Of a stretch of 64,000 nucleotides of DNA, positions 40,937 through 52,514 are shown in pieces. Source of the DNA: Lithobates sylvaticus (Eukaryota > Chordata > Amphibia > Anura > Ranidae); the NCBI GenBank assembly GCA_028564925.1, contig CM053028.1:629448995-629512994 (forward strand). Direction: 5' to 3'. The translations under genes were made by a program, and so were the position numbers. Position 1 is the stretch's first letter; each line of letters starts with the position of its first letter. Under the pieces are notes generated by a model, which saw only the letters and a list, made by a program, of their open reading frames with translations, was not told the origin of the DNA and ran no database searches.

Positions 40937-42396
40937 TCAAGTGTGCCGCAGTGTGGCCATGTTCAGCGTGACACGCAGCCGGGCTGGGCGTTGGCGGCCT
41001 GCATGCTGCCGCCGTGCAGCAGCATGATGCGCAGCACGATGGACAGGCCCAGGCCCGTGCCGCTGCGCGTCTCCGTTGGGGCGGGGGGGTGGGTGAAAAA
41101 GCGTTCGCCCAGCCGGCCGAGTAGCACCTCGGGCACGCCGGGGCCGTGGTCACGCACGCTGACGCGGCCGGGCTCCAGGTCCACGTGGATGCTGCTGCCC
41201 TCGGGGGCGAAGTCGATGGCGGTTGTCAGAGGTTGCTCAGGGCCAGCACCACCAGGTCCTGCTCCAGGGGCCGCTGCTGTCCTGCCTTTGCAGCACCAGC
41301 TGGATGCGGCGTGGTGCGCTGCGCTGTGGACTTGCTCCATGGCCCTGTTCTGGCACAGGCCTGCAGCTGCAGGCCGTGTGCGGGTGCAGGGCGCGGCCGC
41401 TGCTCCAGCTGGCTCAGCGCAGCAAACTGGTCCACGAGGTTTTGCAGGCGCTGGCACTGGTCCCACCACCTGGCGCGCGAATCAGTTCGCGGTCGGCGAT
41501 GGCAGGTCTTCCTGCAGCAGCTCGCCTGCGCACGGATGGCAGCCACGGGGGCTCTTGAGCTCGTGCGTGAGGGCGCGCACATAGCCTTCGATGTAGTCGC
41601 GCCCTTCCAGGCGGCTGCGCATGTTCTCCATGGCGCGGGCCAGCTCGCCCAGCTCGCCGGGCATGCGCGGGGCCTCGGGCATGGGGGGCGCCGTGGTGGG
41701 CGAGGCGGCCTCGTTGAGCGTGGGCGCCTGTACCTGCTGGGCATAGCTGCGCGGCGCCGCACATGGATGACCAGCCACCAGGTGACGGCAAAGCCCACCG
41801 GCCGACAGCAGCAGGACAGCAGCCGCCGCGCAGCATCTTGCTTTCCGCGCTGTCCACGATCTTCTGCACCGAGTGGGCGGGCTTGGAGGCGGTGAGCACG
41901 CCCGCCACGCGGCCATCGACCATGATGGGTGCCGAGACATACACATGACGCTGCTGGCCTCGTCGTTCTGCACCTCGGCGTGGTGCGTGCGCCGTATTCG
42001 CCGCGCAGCGTGCGGTACACGTCGCGCCCCAGCGCGAGTAGTCGGCGCCCTGGTCCAAGCCAGCCGAGTCGAACAGCACCAGGCCCTTCTGGTCCGTGAC
42101 GGTGACGCGCATGTCCAGGCTGGTCTTGCGCGTGTCCCAGATCCAGACCTGACGGTCTGGTTGGCATAGGCCTGCATGTGGTGCGCGAAGCGGCTGTCCG
42201 CGGGCTTTGCTGCAGCACGCCGCTGGCCATGTCGTCGCTGGCCAGCGCGGCCAGGCGTAGGCGGTCTCGACCAGCGTGTCCTCGGTCACCTTGCGCACGC
42301 TGGCTTGACCTCGACCATGAAGACGCGCAGCACGAAGAATGCGGCCAGGCCGGTTGATGACGAAAAAGGCGAAGAACAGCCGCAGTCCGAGCGCAT
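40937..42396 (-). CDS. creC: Two-component sensor histidine kinase CreC
   Basis: Membrane kinase of about 485 codons. The N-terminal helix reads RLFFAFFVINxLAAFFVLRV. The periplasmic sensor includes VTDQKGLVLFDSAGL, DVYRTLRGEYGAR and VSAPIMVDGRVAGVLTASKP (Cache-like). Then come a second helix, HAMP text GELAELARAMENMRSRLEG-like, the ALTHELKSP phospho-acceptor H-box, FAPEGSSIHVDLEPGRVSV (N region distorted), VRDHGPGVPEVLLGRLGERF and GTGLGLSIVLRIMLLHGGSM (G2 box). TGA at 40937. Pairs with CreB. The signal is not known; the family responds to metabolic state and cell-wall stress. Confidence 0.9.
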
Positions 42397-42412
42397 GGCG
42401 TGCTGCGGTGGC

Positions 42413-43115
42413 TCAGCCGGCAGCGTCAGGCTGTAGCCCATGCCGCGGTGGTGTGGTGATGAAGTCCTGCTGCGGCGCCTGGGCGCGCAGCTTGGCGCGC
42501 AGGGTCTTGACGTGCGTATCCACGGTGCGGTCCGTGCTGTCGCTGTCCTGGCCCAGATGCTGTCGAGCAGGAACTCGCGGCTGAGGATGCGCCCGGGGCG
42601 CTCCAGCAGGCACGCAACAACTGGTACTCGCGCCGCGTCAGCTCAGGGGCACACCCTGCTATGCGCACGCGCTGGCCTGTGGATCGATGCTGAACAGGGC
42701 ATCGGCCGGAGCTGCGCTGGCCGTTGGCGCGGGCTGCAGGCGCTGCACACGGCGCAGCCATGGTGCGCGGGTGCGGGCCACCAGCTCGCGCGGCTGAAGG
42801 GCTTGGTCAGGTAGTCATCGGCGCCCAGCTCCAGGCCCAGCACGCGGTCCATTTCCTCGCCGCGTGCGCTGAGCACCAGCAGCGGCACGGCGGCGCCGGC
42901 CTGGCGCAACTCGCGGCACCAGTCCAGGCCGTTGCCGTCGGGCAGGCCCACGTCCAGCAGCAGGGCATCGGGCGGCTGTGCCTGCATTGCGCGCGTGCAT
43001 CGGCCAGCTGCAGGCAGTGGCGCACGGCGATGCCGTCGCGCTCCAGCGCATAGCAGACGGTGCGTGCGATGGCGGGGTCGTCCTCCACCAGCAACACACG
43101 CGGGGCGTTCGTCAT
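42413..43115 (-). CDS. creB: Response regulator CreB
   Basis: OmpR/PhoB-type regulator of about 233 codons. ATG 43115 ([20 protein letters not shown]) places the acidic pair early. [16 protein letters not shown] holds the phospho-acceptor Asp, [20 protein letters not shown] and DYLTKPFS (conserved Lys) follow. The winged-helix domain shows [10 protein letters not shown], a [15 protein letters not shown]-like stretch, and [20 protein letters not shown] with the recognition helix, then GMGYSL. Stop near 42413, just before creC. Controls cre-tagged promoters in the family; no cre-tag repeats were identified here. Confidence 0.9.
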
Positions 43116-43158
43116 CGGCAAGCCTTGCTCGCAGTGTTCCGGAGGCGGGGCCTGCCGC

Positions 43159-44062
43159 TCAGACGTCGTGCGCAAGCAAGTCGGCAGGCTTGAGCGTGGG
43201 CCGGCTGTCCAGCGATCGGTGCCGGCACAGCGTGGGCCAGCGCGGGGCTGAAGTGCCGCGCCAGTTCCTCGACCAGGAGACCGAGCGTGCCTGCCCCCCG
43301 TGCAAGCCGATGGCCACGGTGACATAGCTGCGGTGGTTGCTGGCATCATGTCCAGCCAGACTCCAGGAACTGCTGGATGTCGCGCCGCATCTGGTCCACG
43401 CCGGGCTGCTGGCGCAGGAACTCGGCCACGGGCGCGTCCATGCGGTCAGCGGGCGCAGCTGGGTTCGTAGTGCGGGTTGGGCAGCATGCGCACATCGAAA
43501 ACATAGTCGGAATCGAGGGCAGGCCGTGCTTGAAGCCGAAGGACTGGAAGACCAGCGTCATTCGGCCCACCGGGGCCGCAATCAGCTCCTTGATATAGCT
43601 TTGCAGATGGGACGAGCGCAGGTGGCTGGTGTCGATGACATTGCGACTTTCATCGCGCAGTCGCCCAGCAGCTCGCGCTCGGGTTTCTATGTCCTGGAAC
43701 AGGGCGCGGCGGCCTTCGGCGACCGGCCCTGCGACAGCGGATGGCCGGCGCGGGTTTTCGGAGAAGCGCCCGCACCAGGGTGCCCGTGTGGTGGCGTCAG
43801 ATGAGACCAGGTGGGGCACTACGCCCTGGCGCTGCAGCCCGTTCCAGCTGGGCCGGGCAGGTGGGCAGTCCCGCCGGCGCTGCGCGCATCCATGGCGATG
43901 GCCACCTTGTTGCTGTGGCGGCCATGCTCAGTTCGACGAAGGCGGACAGCAGCTCGGGGGGGCAGGTTGTCCACGCAGTAGTAGCCGGCATCCTCCAGCG
44001 CATGCAGGGCGACGGATTTCCCGATCGGACATCCGGAGATCAGGCACGATCTCAAGCGACAT
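43159..44062 (-). CDS. rapZ: RNase adapter RapZ (YvcJ family)
   Basis: Nucleotide-binding protein that in enterobacteria guides RNase E to GlmZ RNA; in other bacteria it controls peptidoglycan precursor supply. Starts MSLEIVLISGMSGSGKSVAL (Walker A), then [28 protein letters not shown]-like text, [52 protein letters not shown]-like text and the C-terminal IGCTGGQHRSV-like block ([10 protein letters not shown] readable). TGA at 43159. About 300 codons, full length. Follows recN by 5 bp. Confidence 0.92.
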
Positions 44063-44066
44063 GGCA

Positions 44067-45855
44067 TCAGCCTCCATTGGTGTTGCGCGGCGCCGTTGGC
44101 CGCGCGTCCCGGCTTGGACCGTGTGCGGTCGGCATCGCCTGGGGCCGCTGCCGGCCGGCCCGTCGCGGGGGTGGGCGGGCGCGGGTTTGCTGGCGCGCCA
44201 TGGCCAGCATTTCGCGGGCATGGCCATCGTGGTTCGGACTGGCGCTCGCCGCCCAGCATGCGCGCAGCTCGGCCTCGCGTGCGGCGCTGTCCAGCGGCTG
44301 CACGGTGCTGAGCGTGCCTTGCCTTGCGCGCTGCTTGGCCACCAGGTAGTGCTGGTCGGCGCAGGCGGCAACCTGCGGCAGGTGGGTGACGGACAGCACC
44401 TTGCCGCGATCGGCCCAGTGCGTGCATGAGGCGGCCCACGGTCTCGGCGACGGCGCCGCCCACGCCCCGAGTCCACTCGTCGAAGATCAGCGTGCCGGCC
44501 TCGCCCAGCTCGCTGGTGGTCACGGCAATGGCAGCGAAATGCGCGACAGCTCACCGCCCGACGCGCACCTTGTCAATCGGCTTGGGACTGGCCCCAGGAT
44601 GGCCGGCAACCAGAAAGGCCACGCTGTCCACGCCAAAGGCACCGGGGGAGTCGGCCGTGGACAGGGCGGCCTCGAACAGGCCGCCCTTCCATGCCAGGCC
44701 CTGCATGGATCTGGGGTGATGGCCGCGCGACAGGCGCGGCGCAGCCATGCGCGCTGCTGCGACAGCACCGGGCGCTGGCCTGGTAGTGCTGCTGCGCCGA
44801 TTGCTCGGCCGCAATGCAGGGCCTCGAAGTCCCGGCGGCGTCCCTGCTGCTGCAGCTCCTGGCGCCAGCCGGCCAGCAGTGGCCGGCAGTTCATCGGGTG
44901 TGCGGCGGGGTAGCGGCGCGCCAGCTGCATCCACAGCGACAGGCGTTCATCGAGCTCGGCCAGGCGCTCGGGGTCCAGGTCGGCGCGGCGCAGATAGCTT
45001 TGCAGCGAATGGCGCGCATCCTGCGCCTGGGCCATGCATGAGGCCAGCACGTCGGCAATGTTCTGGAAGTCGGGCTCCAGGTGCTCCTGGTTACTGGATC
45101 AGGTGGCTGGCGCGGCCCAGCGGAGTGATCACGCGCCGGCCTCGTCGTCCTCCCAGCATCTGCAGCGTGGTCTGGGCGGTGTCGATCAGGGTCGGGCAGG
45201 ACAGGCGCGTGTGCTGGGCATTGAGCTCGTCCCACTCGTCGGCCTGCAGGGCGGGCAGCTTGTCGAGTTCGGTGATCTGCCACTGCAGCCGCTCGCGCTC
45301 GCGCTGCAGGCTGTCCTGGGCGGATTGCGCATGCTGCAGCGCCTGCCGGGCCTGGGACCCTAACGGCTCCAGCATGCCCTGGACCTCGCGGCTGTCGATG
45401 CCGGCATAGGCGTCCAGCAGCGCGCGCGCCGCATCGGGCCGCGTGAGGCTTTTGCCAGGCATGCTGGCCGTGGATGTCGATCAGCTGCTCACCCAGGGCG
45501 CGCAGCTGCGTGGCCGTGGCCGGCGTGCGTTGAGATCCAGGCGCGGCTGCGGCCCTGGATGTCCACCGTGCGCCGCAGCAGCAGGCTGCTGTCCTCGCAG
45601 GCCAGGCCTGCGGCCTCCAGCCAGGGGCGCAGCCGCGCGCAGCCGTCGAACTCCACGCAGATGTCGGCCTGGGTGCAGCCTTCGCGCACACGTCGGCGTC
45701 GGCGCGGGCGCCCAGGGGGCCAGCTGCAATGCGTTCGATCAGGATGGATTTGCCGGCGCCGGTCTCGCCGGTCAGCACGGTGAGCCCGCATGCCAGTCCA
45801 GATCCAGTGCCTGCACGATCACGAAGTCGCGCAGAACGATGCGCTTGAGCGCCAT
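44067..45855 (-). CDS. recN: DNA repair protein RecN
   Basis: SMC-like ATPase for double-strand-break repair, about 595 codons. [20 protein letters not shown] begins it, [16 protein letters not shown] is the Walker [12 protein letters not shown] the conserved H-G-Q block. A long coiled coil follows ([40 protein letters not shown]). The C-terminal ATPase lobe shows a [11 protein letters not shown] signature-like text, [16 protein letters not shown]-like Walker B ([12 protein letters not shown] readable) and [23 protein letters not shown] at 44067. Its ATG overlaps closely with the nadK stop. Confidence 0.93.
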
Positions 45856-45857
45856 GG

Positions 45858-46769
45858 TCAGGCGCCTCCTCGTTCCAGCCCAGTTCTTGCGCAGCGTGGC
45901 GAAGTAGTCCAGCCCTTGGATGCAGAGAAAGCGCACGCTGTGGTGGGCGCGGCTCACGAGGATGCGGTCGCCGTGCTGCAGCGAGGCCAGGGACTGCATG
46001 TCGAAATTTGGCGCTGACATCGCGCCCGGCACGACCTCGATCGTGGACCTCGTTGGCTTCGGACAGCACGATGGGGCAGGTTGGACAGGTTGTGCGGCGC
46101 AATGGGTGCCATGACCCAGGCGGGGATGGGAGGGTGCATCATCGGCCCGCCAGCGGACAGGCGCATAGGCCGTGGAGCCCGTGGGCGTGGCCACGATCAG
46201 GCCGTCGGCGCGCTGGTTGGAGGACAAAGCGGCCGCCCACCTCGATGCGCAGCTCCTCCATGCCCGAGGGTGCCGCCGCGTTGTTGACCACCACGTCGTT
46301 CATGGCCAGGGCCCTCGAACACGCACTGGCCGTCGCGGATCACGCGGGGCACATCAGGGGACGCAGGTCCTCCTCGTATTCGCCCTGCAGCAGATGGGCG
46401 TGAGCGTGGCCTCGAAGTCCTCCAGCGCGATGTCGGTGACAAAGCCCAGGCGGCCTCTGGTCATCAACCCGATCAGGGGCGTTCCGTTATTGCGCCAGGT
46501 GTCGGCTCACGCCGAGCATGGTGCCGTCGCCGCCGACGACAGGCCCAGGTCGCAATGCCTGCCCAGGCCATCGACATCGAGGTGGGGTAGTCTGTGAGCC
46601 CTGGCGTGCAGGGCCGATGGTTGGGTAATCAAGCACGACTTCGCAGCCCTGGCGCCTGAGGAAGTCCGCAATGCGCTCAAGCGCGTTGCTGGCATTTCTC
46701 GGACGGGGCGCTTGCGCCTGGGAGCGTGGTACTTCCGATCAAGGCAACGTGGCGAAACGTGGACGTCAT
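45858..46769 (-). CDS. nadK: NAD kinase
   Basis: Phosphorylates NAD to NADP. Starts [12 protein letters not shown] at 46769. The diagnostic [77 protein letters not shown] and TAYA.SAGGP blocks follow, then [20 protein letters not shown] and [20 protein letters not shown]-like text. TGA at 45858, three bases before the recN start codon. About 300 codons. The region just after the N-terminus (46600-46740) is the most damaged. Divergent from hrcA with 31 bp between. Confidence 0.93.
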
Positions 46770-46800
46770 TTCTGGACAATTACATCATTAAAATCATCAC

Positions 46801-47818
46801 ATGCTCGACGAACGTGCCAATTGTTGCTCAAAGCGCTGATCGAGCGTTATATCGCTGACGGCCAGCCTGTGGCTCGCGAACCCTGTCGCGTGCGTCGGGG
46901 CTTGAATTGTCGCCTGCCACGATACGCAATGTGATGGCTGAACCTCGAAGACCTGGGGTTGATCATCAGCCCGCACACCTCGGCGGGCCGCATTTCCGAC
47001 CCCGCGCGGGGCTACCCGGCTGTTCGTGGACACCATGCTCACTGCAGACCGTGCCGATATCGTGACGCCCAGCTCGTGCCGAGCAGCCGCAGAAAGTCAT
47101 CGCCAACGCCGCCAACCCTGCTGTCCAGCCTTTCCCAGTTCGTGGGGGTGGTGCTGGTGCCGCGCCGCACTCGGTGTTCAAGCACATCGAATTCGTGCGG
47201 CTGTCGGAGCGGCGCTTTCTGGTCATCATCGTATCGCCCGACGGTGACGTGCAAAACCGCGTCATCTTCACCGACGTGGACTACTCGTCCTCGCAGCTGA
47301 TCGAAGCCTCACGAACTTCCTCAACAGCCACTACGCGGGCCTGCGATGGAAGAGGTGCGCGAGCGCCTCAAGGGCGAGGTGGAGCTTGCTGCGCGGCGAG
47401 GTGGCCAGGACGCTCATGCAGGCGGCCCTCAACAGTCGGCACGGAAGCCATGACCAGCGCCCAGGAGGACGTGGTCATCGCGGGGAGCGCAACCTGCTGT
47501 CGGTCAGCGATTTCTCCAGCGACATGGGCAATCTGCGCCGCCGCCTTCGACCTGTCGAGCAAAAGACCCAGATCCTTCAGGCTGCTGGATTTTTCCAGCC
47601 AGGCGAAGGCCTGTGCGCATCTACATCGCGGTGGAAAGCCAGGTCGTGCCTTTCGAGGAGCTGTCCGTGGTCAGCGCGCCCATACGAGCTCGACGGCAAG
47701 GTGGTGGGCACGCTGGGCGTGTATCGGGCCCACCCCCGCATGCACTACGACCGCATGATCCAGATCGTGGACCATCACTCCAAGCTACGTCAGCAATGCG
47801 CTGAGCCACAAGCGCTGA
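46801..47818 (+). CDS. hrcA: Heat-inducible transcription repressor HrcA
   Basis: Represses groESL and dnaK-type genes through the CIRCE operator. Starts [18 protein letters not shown]-like, with DGQPVGSRTL...[13 protein letters not shown]-type winged helix (readable in pieces), [27 protein letters not shown]-like text, [45 protein letters not shown]-like text, [46 protein letters not shown]-like text and [16 protein letters not shown] at 47816. About 338 codons. Standard opposite orientation to nadK/recN. Confidence 0.93.
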
Positions 47819-47890
47819 GGTCCCTGCGGATTAGGCTCTACAATAGTTGTTTTGCCATGGATCGGCATCCGTGCTGCCTTGGTGAATCAG

Positions 47891-47973
47891 GGGCCTTAGC
47901 TCATGCTTGGTTAGAGCAGCGGACTCATATCCGTTGGTTGCCCCCAGTTCGACTCTGGGAGGCCCTACATCCA
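47891..47973 (+). tRNA. tRNA with CAT anticodon (Met or Ile2)
   Basis: ggggccttagctc opens the acceptor and D arm, ttagagcagcggact leads to the anticodon CAT, and gttcgactc is the T arm before gggaggccctacatcca. The expected aatccg after the anticodon appears as atccg, and extra C bases sit in the variable loop. The CAT anticodon can be Met or lysidine-modified Ile2; the sequence does not settle it. Confidence 0.8.
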
Positions 47974-47983
47974 TTGGTATGAA

Positions 47984-48017
47984 AAGCCTGCCGCCTTTCC
48001 GGGCGGGCAGTGCTTTT
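47984..48017 (+). terminator. Rho-independent terminator after the CAT tRNA
   Basis: ctgccgcc pairs with ggcgggcag around tttccg and is followed by tgctttttt. Confidence 0.65.
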
Positions 48018-48149
48018 TTGCTGGGCGCACGGCGCTGCATGGCGATGCCATCGCCTCGGTTGCCAGGGAATGCGGCCGCCGGGTTTTTTGCAGAAATATG
48101 GCGCTTTTGTCCGGGAGCCCCAACACCCGCTGCTACAATGCGAAGCGTT

Positions 48150-48227
48150 GCGGCTGTAGCTCAGCTGGATAGAGTACTTGGCTACGAACTCAAGGGGTCG
48201 TGGGTTCGATTCCTGCCAGCCGCACCA
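48150..48227 (+). tRNA. tRNA-Arg (ACG)
   Basis: gcggctgtagctcagctgga opens a canonical tRNA, cttggctacgaactcaag is the anticodon arm (anticodon ACG; one extra base in the 3' stem), gtgggttcgattcctgc the T arm and cagccgcacca the acceptor end with encoded CCA. Confidence 0.92.
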
Positions 48228-48235
48228 AAAAACGC

Positions 48236-48273
48236 AAAGCCCTGAAGTTGAAAGAACTTCAGGGGCTTTTTTC
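48236..48273 (+). terminator. Rho-independent terminator after tRNA-Arg
   Basis: gccctgaagtt pairs with aacttcaggggc around gaaag, followed by tttttt. It also stands convergently against the kinase gene ending at 48308. Confidence 0.85.
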
Positions 48274-48307
48274 GTTTTCCTCGCATCTGCATCCTGAAAA
48301 TGCCAGA

Positions 48308-50713
48308 TCAGGCCTGTTTCCGCTTTCGGCAGCACGATGCTGAAGGCGCGTGCCCTGGCCGGGCGTTGCTTTCTATCTCAAGCCGCCCGCCATGTCGGGC
48401 GGCCACGGCGCGCACGAAAGCCAGGCCAGGCCCACGCCGTCGAGGTGCTGGTGATGGTCCAGTGGCGTTCGAACGGCTGGCTCTCAGCCCGGGCGACGGC
48501 TGCCCATCCATGCCGGGCCCGTGGTCCCGGATGGTGATGCGGCAATTGGCCCTGCGTCCTGCCGCAGCACAGCACATTGCACCGTGGCGGGTTTGCTGAT
48601 CTGCGCGCGCACCGTACTTGATGGCGTTTGCCGATCAGGTGACGCCGCGCGTGGAGCATGCCCGCATCGCCCAGCACGGGGCATTCCTGTTCGGCAGGTG
48701 GAACTCCAGCTGCACGTGGGGCCGCAGAGGCCTGGGCCCAGCAGCTTTCCACGGCCTGGTCCAGCACCAGGCCCAGTCCAGCCGTTCCCGGCGCAGCGCC
48801 TGCTGCTGGGGCGCGTGCCAGGTGCACGAAATCGGTCGGCAGCTGCAGGGTAGCCTGGGCATAGCTTCGATGCGCGGCAGCAGGAGGCCGAGGTCGGCGC
48901 CTGTACGGCGCCGCGCTGCATCTCCAGCAAGGTGAGATGGATGCACGGGCGCACGGATGTCGTGCGAGATGAACCTGCATGGCCAGGTCGCGCTGGGGCC
49001 GGGGCGCTGCGCAGATCGCTGATATCGACCAGGGTAATCAGCCAGCCCGTGGTCGGCGGTGCCTCGAAGGTCTGGGTCAGCAGCATCAGGCTGCGTCCCC
49101 ATGGGGTCGCGCCCCTCGCTGCTGGGCGGCAGGCCGTGGGCGGCAAGTGCCTCGGCGTGAGCAAGGGCTGGCCGCGGACGCGCCGGCTGCCGTGTCCAGT
49201 GCCCGCAGACCATCGAGCAGCCGGGGCAGGGCATCGCCGCCCTGAGGTCATGCCCCAGGCTGCGCTGCATAGGCGTGGGCTGCGGCATTGGCCAGCAGCA
49301 CATGGCCCTGCCGGTCGCAGACAAAGTCGGCGAGGGCAGCTGGCGCAGGCTTTTCGCTGACGAAATGGTGCAGGGCGCGCAGTTGGCGCGAAGCATGCTC
49401 CACGGCCGCGATGCGCTGATCCAGCAGGTCGCCGCCCAAGGCGCAGCGCGGTGGGCAGTGCCCTGGGCCCCCTCAGGTCGCGCAGCTCAGCGCTCAGAAA
49501 GCGCGCGGCGGCGCGCAGGCGCAGCCAGCTCCATAGCGGATAGGCCAGGGCCAGGCCCAGCAGGCCGGCTGCAGGGGCCGTCTGCACCTGCCACAGGCGC
49601 GGTGCAAGCCCGGCCAGAGAGAGGCAGGCCAGGGCCAGCAGCGCGCAGGGCGCAGCATGCCGCCCGACGCCCAGCCAGGCCAGGGCCAAGCAGGGCCAGC
49701 AGCACGGCTGCCGCATTGAGCGCGGCGGTTGAGCGTGGCCGACGCGGGATGCACATGCGAGCCCTGCAGGCTGCCGTTGAGCACATGGGCCAGGCATCTC
49801 CACGCTGGAGATGGGCCGCGCGCTGGTGCCGCAGCGGTGCGGTGAAGCGGCTGCCCAGGCCCGTGGCCGTCGTGCCGATGAGCACGTATTTGCCGCGGAA
49901 TGCCGCTGCCAGGAATGCGGCCGCGCAGCCACGTCGATGTAGGAATAGGTGGTGAAGGGCGAGCGGTCCCTGGCGCCTTGCTCCGCCTGGCCTGTGCAAA
50001 GTGCAATGATCTCCTGCTGGCGGCGTTGCCAGGAGAGTGCGTCGGGGTCCATGGGCGGCACGGCTCCGGGCGGGCGCATGCGCGGCCGTTCTCGCCCCAC
50101 GCAGTGCAGGGCCAGCGCCCATGTGCCACCAGGGCTGCTGCGCACTGCCTCTATGGCATGGAAGCCGCGCACCGCGCCATCGGCGTCCCGGCGGACAGCT
50201 GGGTATGGCCCAGCGCCGCTGCGGCCTGTGCGAAGGCCGGCAGCGGACCACTGCCTGGCGCCACGGGCAAGACGGTGCGGCCGCTGCGCTGCAGAACGCG
50301 CGCCAGCAGCAGGTCGTCGCCGGGTAGTCCAGGTCTTCCTCGCTGAGCATCACGACCAGGCTATGGCGCGCGGCGGTGCCTGGCTGATGCGCTCCAGCAG
50401 GCCGGCGTGCAGGGCGCGGCGCCAGGGCCAGCGGCCAATGGCGTCGATGCTGGCAATCGTCGATGGCGACGATGACGATGTCCTGCGATGCCTTGGGCGG
50501 TGCAGCCAGCTGGCCCGTGTCCTGGACGAAGCCGTTGATGCGTCGAGTTGCCCGTCGCCGCTGAGCCAGAACACCAGGGACAGCAGGCCCGCCGCCATCA
50601 GCAGCCAGTCCCGCCGCAGTCCACGGCCACGCCCAGCGCTGGCTGCGCCGGCGTGGCGGGGCTGTCAGGCGGGGGCGCTGGGTGGACAGCGCGGTCAGGT
50701 AATGAACGGGCAC
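48308..50713 (-). CDS. CHASE2-domain sensor histidine kinase
   Basis: About 800 codons, GTG start at 50713 (PVHYLTALSTQRP) directly after the LysM-FecR gene. The extracytoplasmic CHASE2 sensor shows SQDIVIVAIDD, IDAIGRWPWRRALHAGLLER, ISQAPPRAI, LMLSEEDLDYP-like text and FRGKYVLIGTTATGLGSRF, a block specific to CHASE2. Two or three membrane helices follow (LNAAAVLLALLGPGLAG; ALLALACLSLAGLAPRL), then a PAS-like middle (VCDRQGHVLLANAAAHAYAA), ISHDIRAP H-box, IEAMLRLADRFVHLAR-like text and the ATPase lobe (ITIRDHGPGM; LAFVRAVAARHGGRLEIES). TGA near 48308. Probably signals to the response regulator three genes away. Confidence 0.85.
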
Positions 50714-50715
50714 GG

Positions 50716-52512
50716 CTATGGCGCTGCAGGCGCTCTCCGTTGCCCGAATGCATCATCTCGCCGCTGGCGTCGACGATCCAGCTGCGGTGCGGAACTGGCG
50801 CGCGGCCGTGAAATCGCTGCGCAGGCCGTTCGCATCCGCGATCTGCAGGCGCAGGTAGTAGCTGCCTGCGGGCAACTCCTCGGGTGCTCCCATTGCGGCT
50901 GGTCGGTCCAGAGGTCCTCCAGCGGCGCGGTGAACTCCTGGTCGCGCGCCACCATCACGTGTAGCGCGCTGGCCGGGCTCGCCGCTCCAGCGGAGTTGTC
51001 TGGCGGCTGCCTTCTGCGGGCCGCCGCCCATCTGCAGCGCGCTGGCCGAGGGCTAGGGGAGGAACGGCCCGCCAGTCGCTGGCTGGGCTGCGGCAAACGG
51101 GCCCTGGTCGGCTGTCCTCATCGGCCAGCGTGCGAAATGCTGGACGGCACGCCAGAGATAAGCGTCCGGCCGGCAGGCGGGCCAGCGTATGGTGGCGGGC
51201 AGTGTGCAGTCGTTCAGGGTCGCGTGCATCGATGGGCGGGCTCGGCAAAGCCGGCCTTGCGCATCGGGACCAGAGGAGACGACCTGGATGCGGTAGCGGC
51301 GCGGCGCCCACGACCTGGTGCATTGCAGGCTGGCACGGCCCAGGCCCAGGTGGCGTCGGCCTGGGGGGATTCATACAGCGGCGGCACGGATGGGCCCTTG
51401 ACGCGCAGGGCGCGGCGGCTGGCGGCGCCCGGAATGCCCTGGGCATCGATGCCGCGCAGGGACTAGCACGTATATCACCGTCCTCCACGCCCGCCAGGCG
51501 CAGCGGCGATGCCGTGGCCTGGAAGCTGGCGCTGCGCAGCACCTGGGTCATGTCTGGCATCGCGCGACGAGCTGTAGCTGGTAACGCACGGCGCCCGGCA
51601 AGCCGGGGCAGGGGCAGGCTGATCCAGTTGGCGTCTTCCGCCAGCGCGGGCCACGCCGTGATGTCGGGCGCACCCAGCATGGGGCGGGGCTCGCCCACGC
51701 GGCCATTGGCGGCCACGGCCACGCCCCCTGGCCCGGGCTCAGCAGCGCATCGCCAGTGTTCGCGCTTGAGGTCGGAGCCCACGGCGACGGTGCTTCATCG
51801 ACGGCGGCTGCCGTGCTGCCGGCGGCATCAGCCTGGACCAGGAAGCGGGTGCCGCGCACGCTGGTCGATGCAGCGGGCGTGCGGATCTCGAAGCGGCGCT
51901 GTGCGTTGCCGTGGCTCGGCGGCACGGAGGGCCTCGACGCCGCCCTCGCGCAGGTCCAGCACGGACTGCAGGCTGCCGGCACGGCCCTTGCGGCGCATCT
52001 GGCCAGCACCACATCGGACTGCGACTGCACGCGCACCAGGGAGCATCGGCCAAGCGCACGGCGACGAATGCGTCCGGGGCCAGCTGCAGGCGCCTCGCTT
52101 CCTGCAGCGTCCTGTCCCTTGCGCAGGGGCTGGCCGCCGATCGTCTCCGGCCGCGCCCTGCGTATCGGCCAGGTGGTCCAGCGGGCGCGTGCTGCGAGCA
52201 TCGCCCTGCACGAATTCCACGGAGGCCACGGCGGCGCGCAGCAGGCGCACGGGGATCTCCAGCACGGAGCCGGGCCGCAGGCGGTAGGGGTTGGCCACGC
52301 CGTTGTGCTGCTGCAGGTCGGTCCACTGGCGGGCATCGCCCAGGTAGCGGGCCGCCAGCTGCTCCAGCGTGTCGCCGGCGACGACCGGGTGTGCCATCGT
52401 CGCCGTTGCGGCCCGCGGGTTTGATCTGGGCCCTGCGCGCCGCCCTGGCCCAGCAGGCGAGAGCGGCCAGCATGCAGGCCCGCGATACGGGCCTGCCCAG
52501 GGCGGCAGGCAT
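50716..52512 (-). CDS. Periplasmic LysM and FecR domain protein
   Basis: About 595 codons between the kinase and the regulator. MPAALGRPVSRACMLAALAC with ARAQ is a signal peptide. A LysM domain follows: VVAGDTLEQLAARYLGDARQ, WTDLQQHNGVANPYRLRPGS. Then a FecR-type beta domain: SLVRVQSQSDVVLA, SVLDLREGGVEA, FEIRTPAASTSVRGTRFLVQ, the diagnostic FecR sequence. The C-terminal half contains beta-sandwich repeats (WISLPLPRLAG, LRLAGVEDGD, LPAGSYYLRLQIADANGLRS). TAG at 50716. It probably binds cell wall through LysM and may act as signal input to the CHASE2 kinase; that link is inference from gene order. Confidence 0.82.
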
Positions 52513-52514
52513 GT

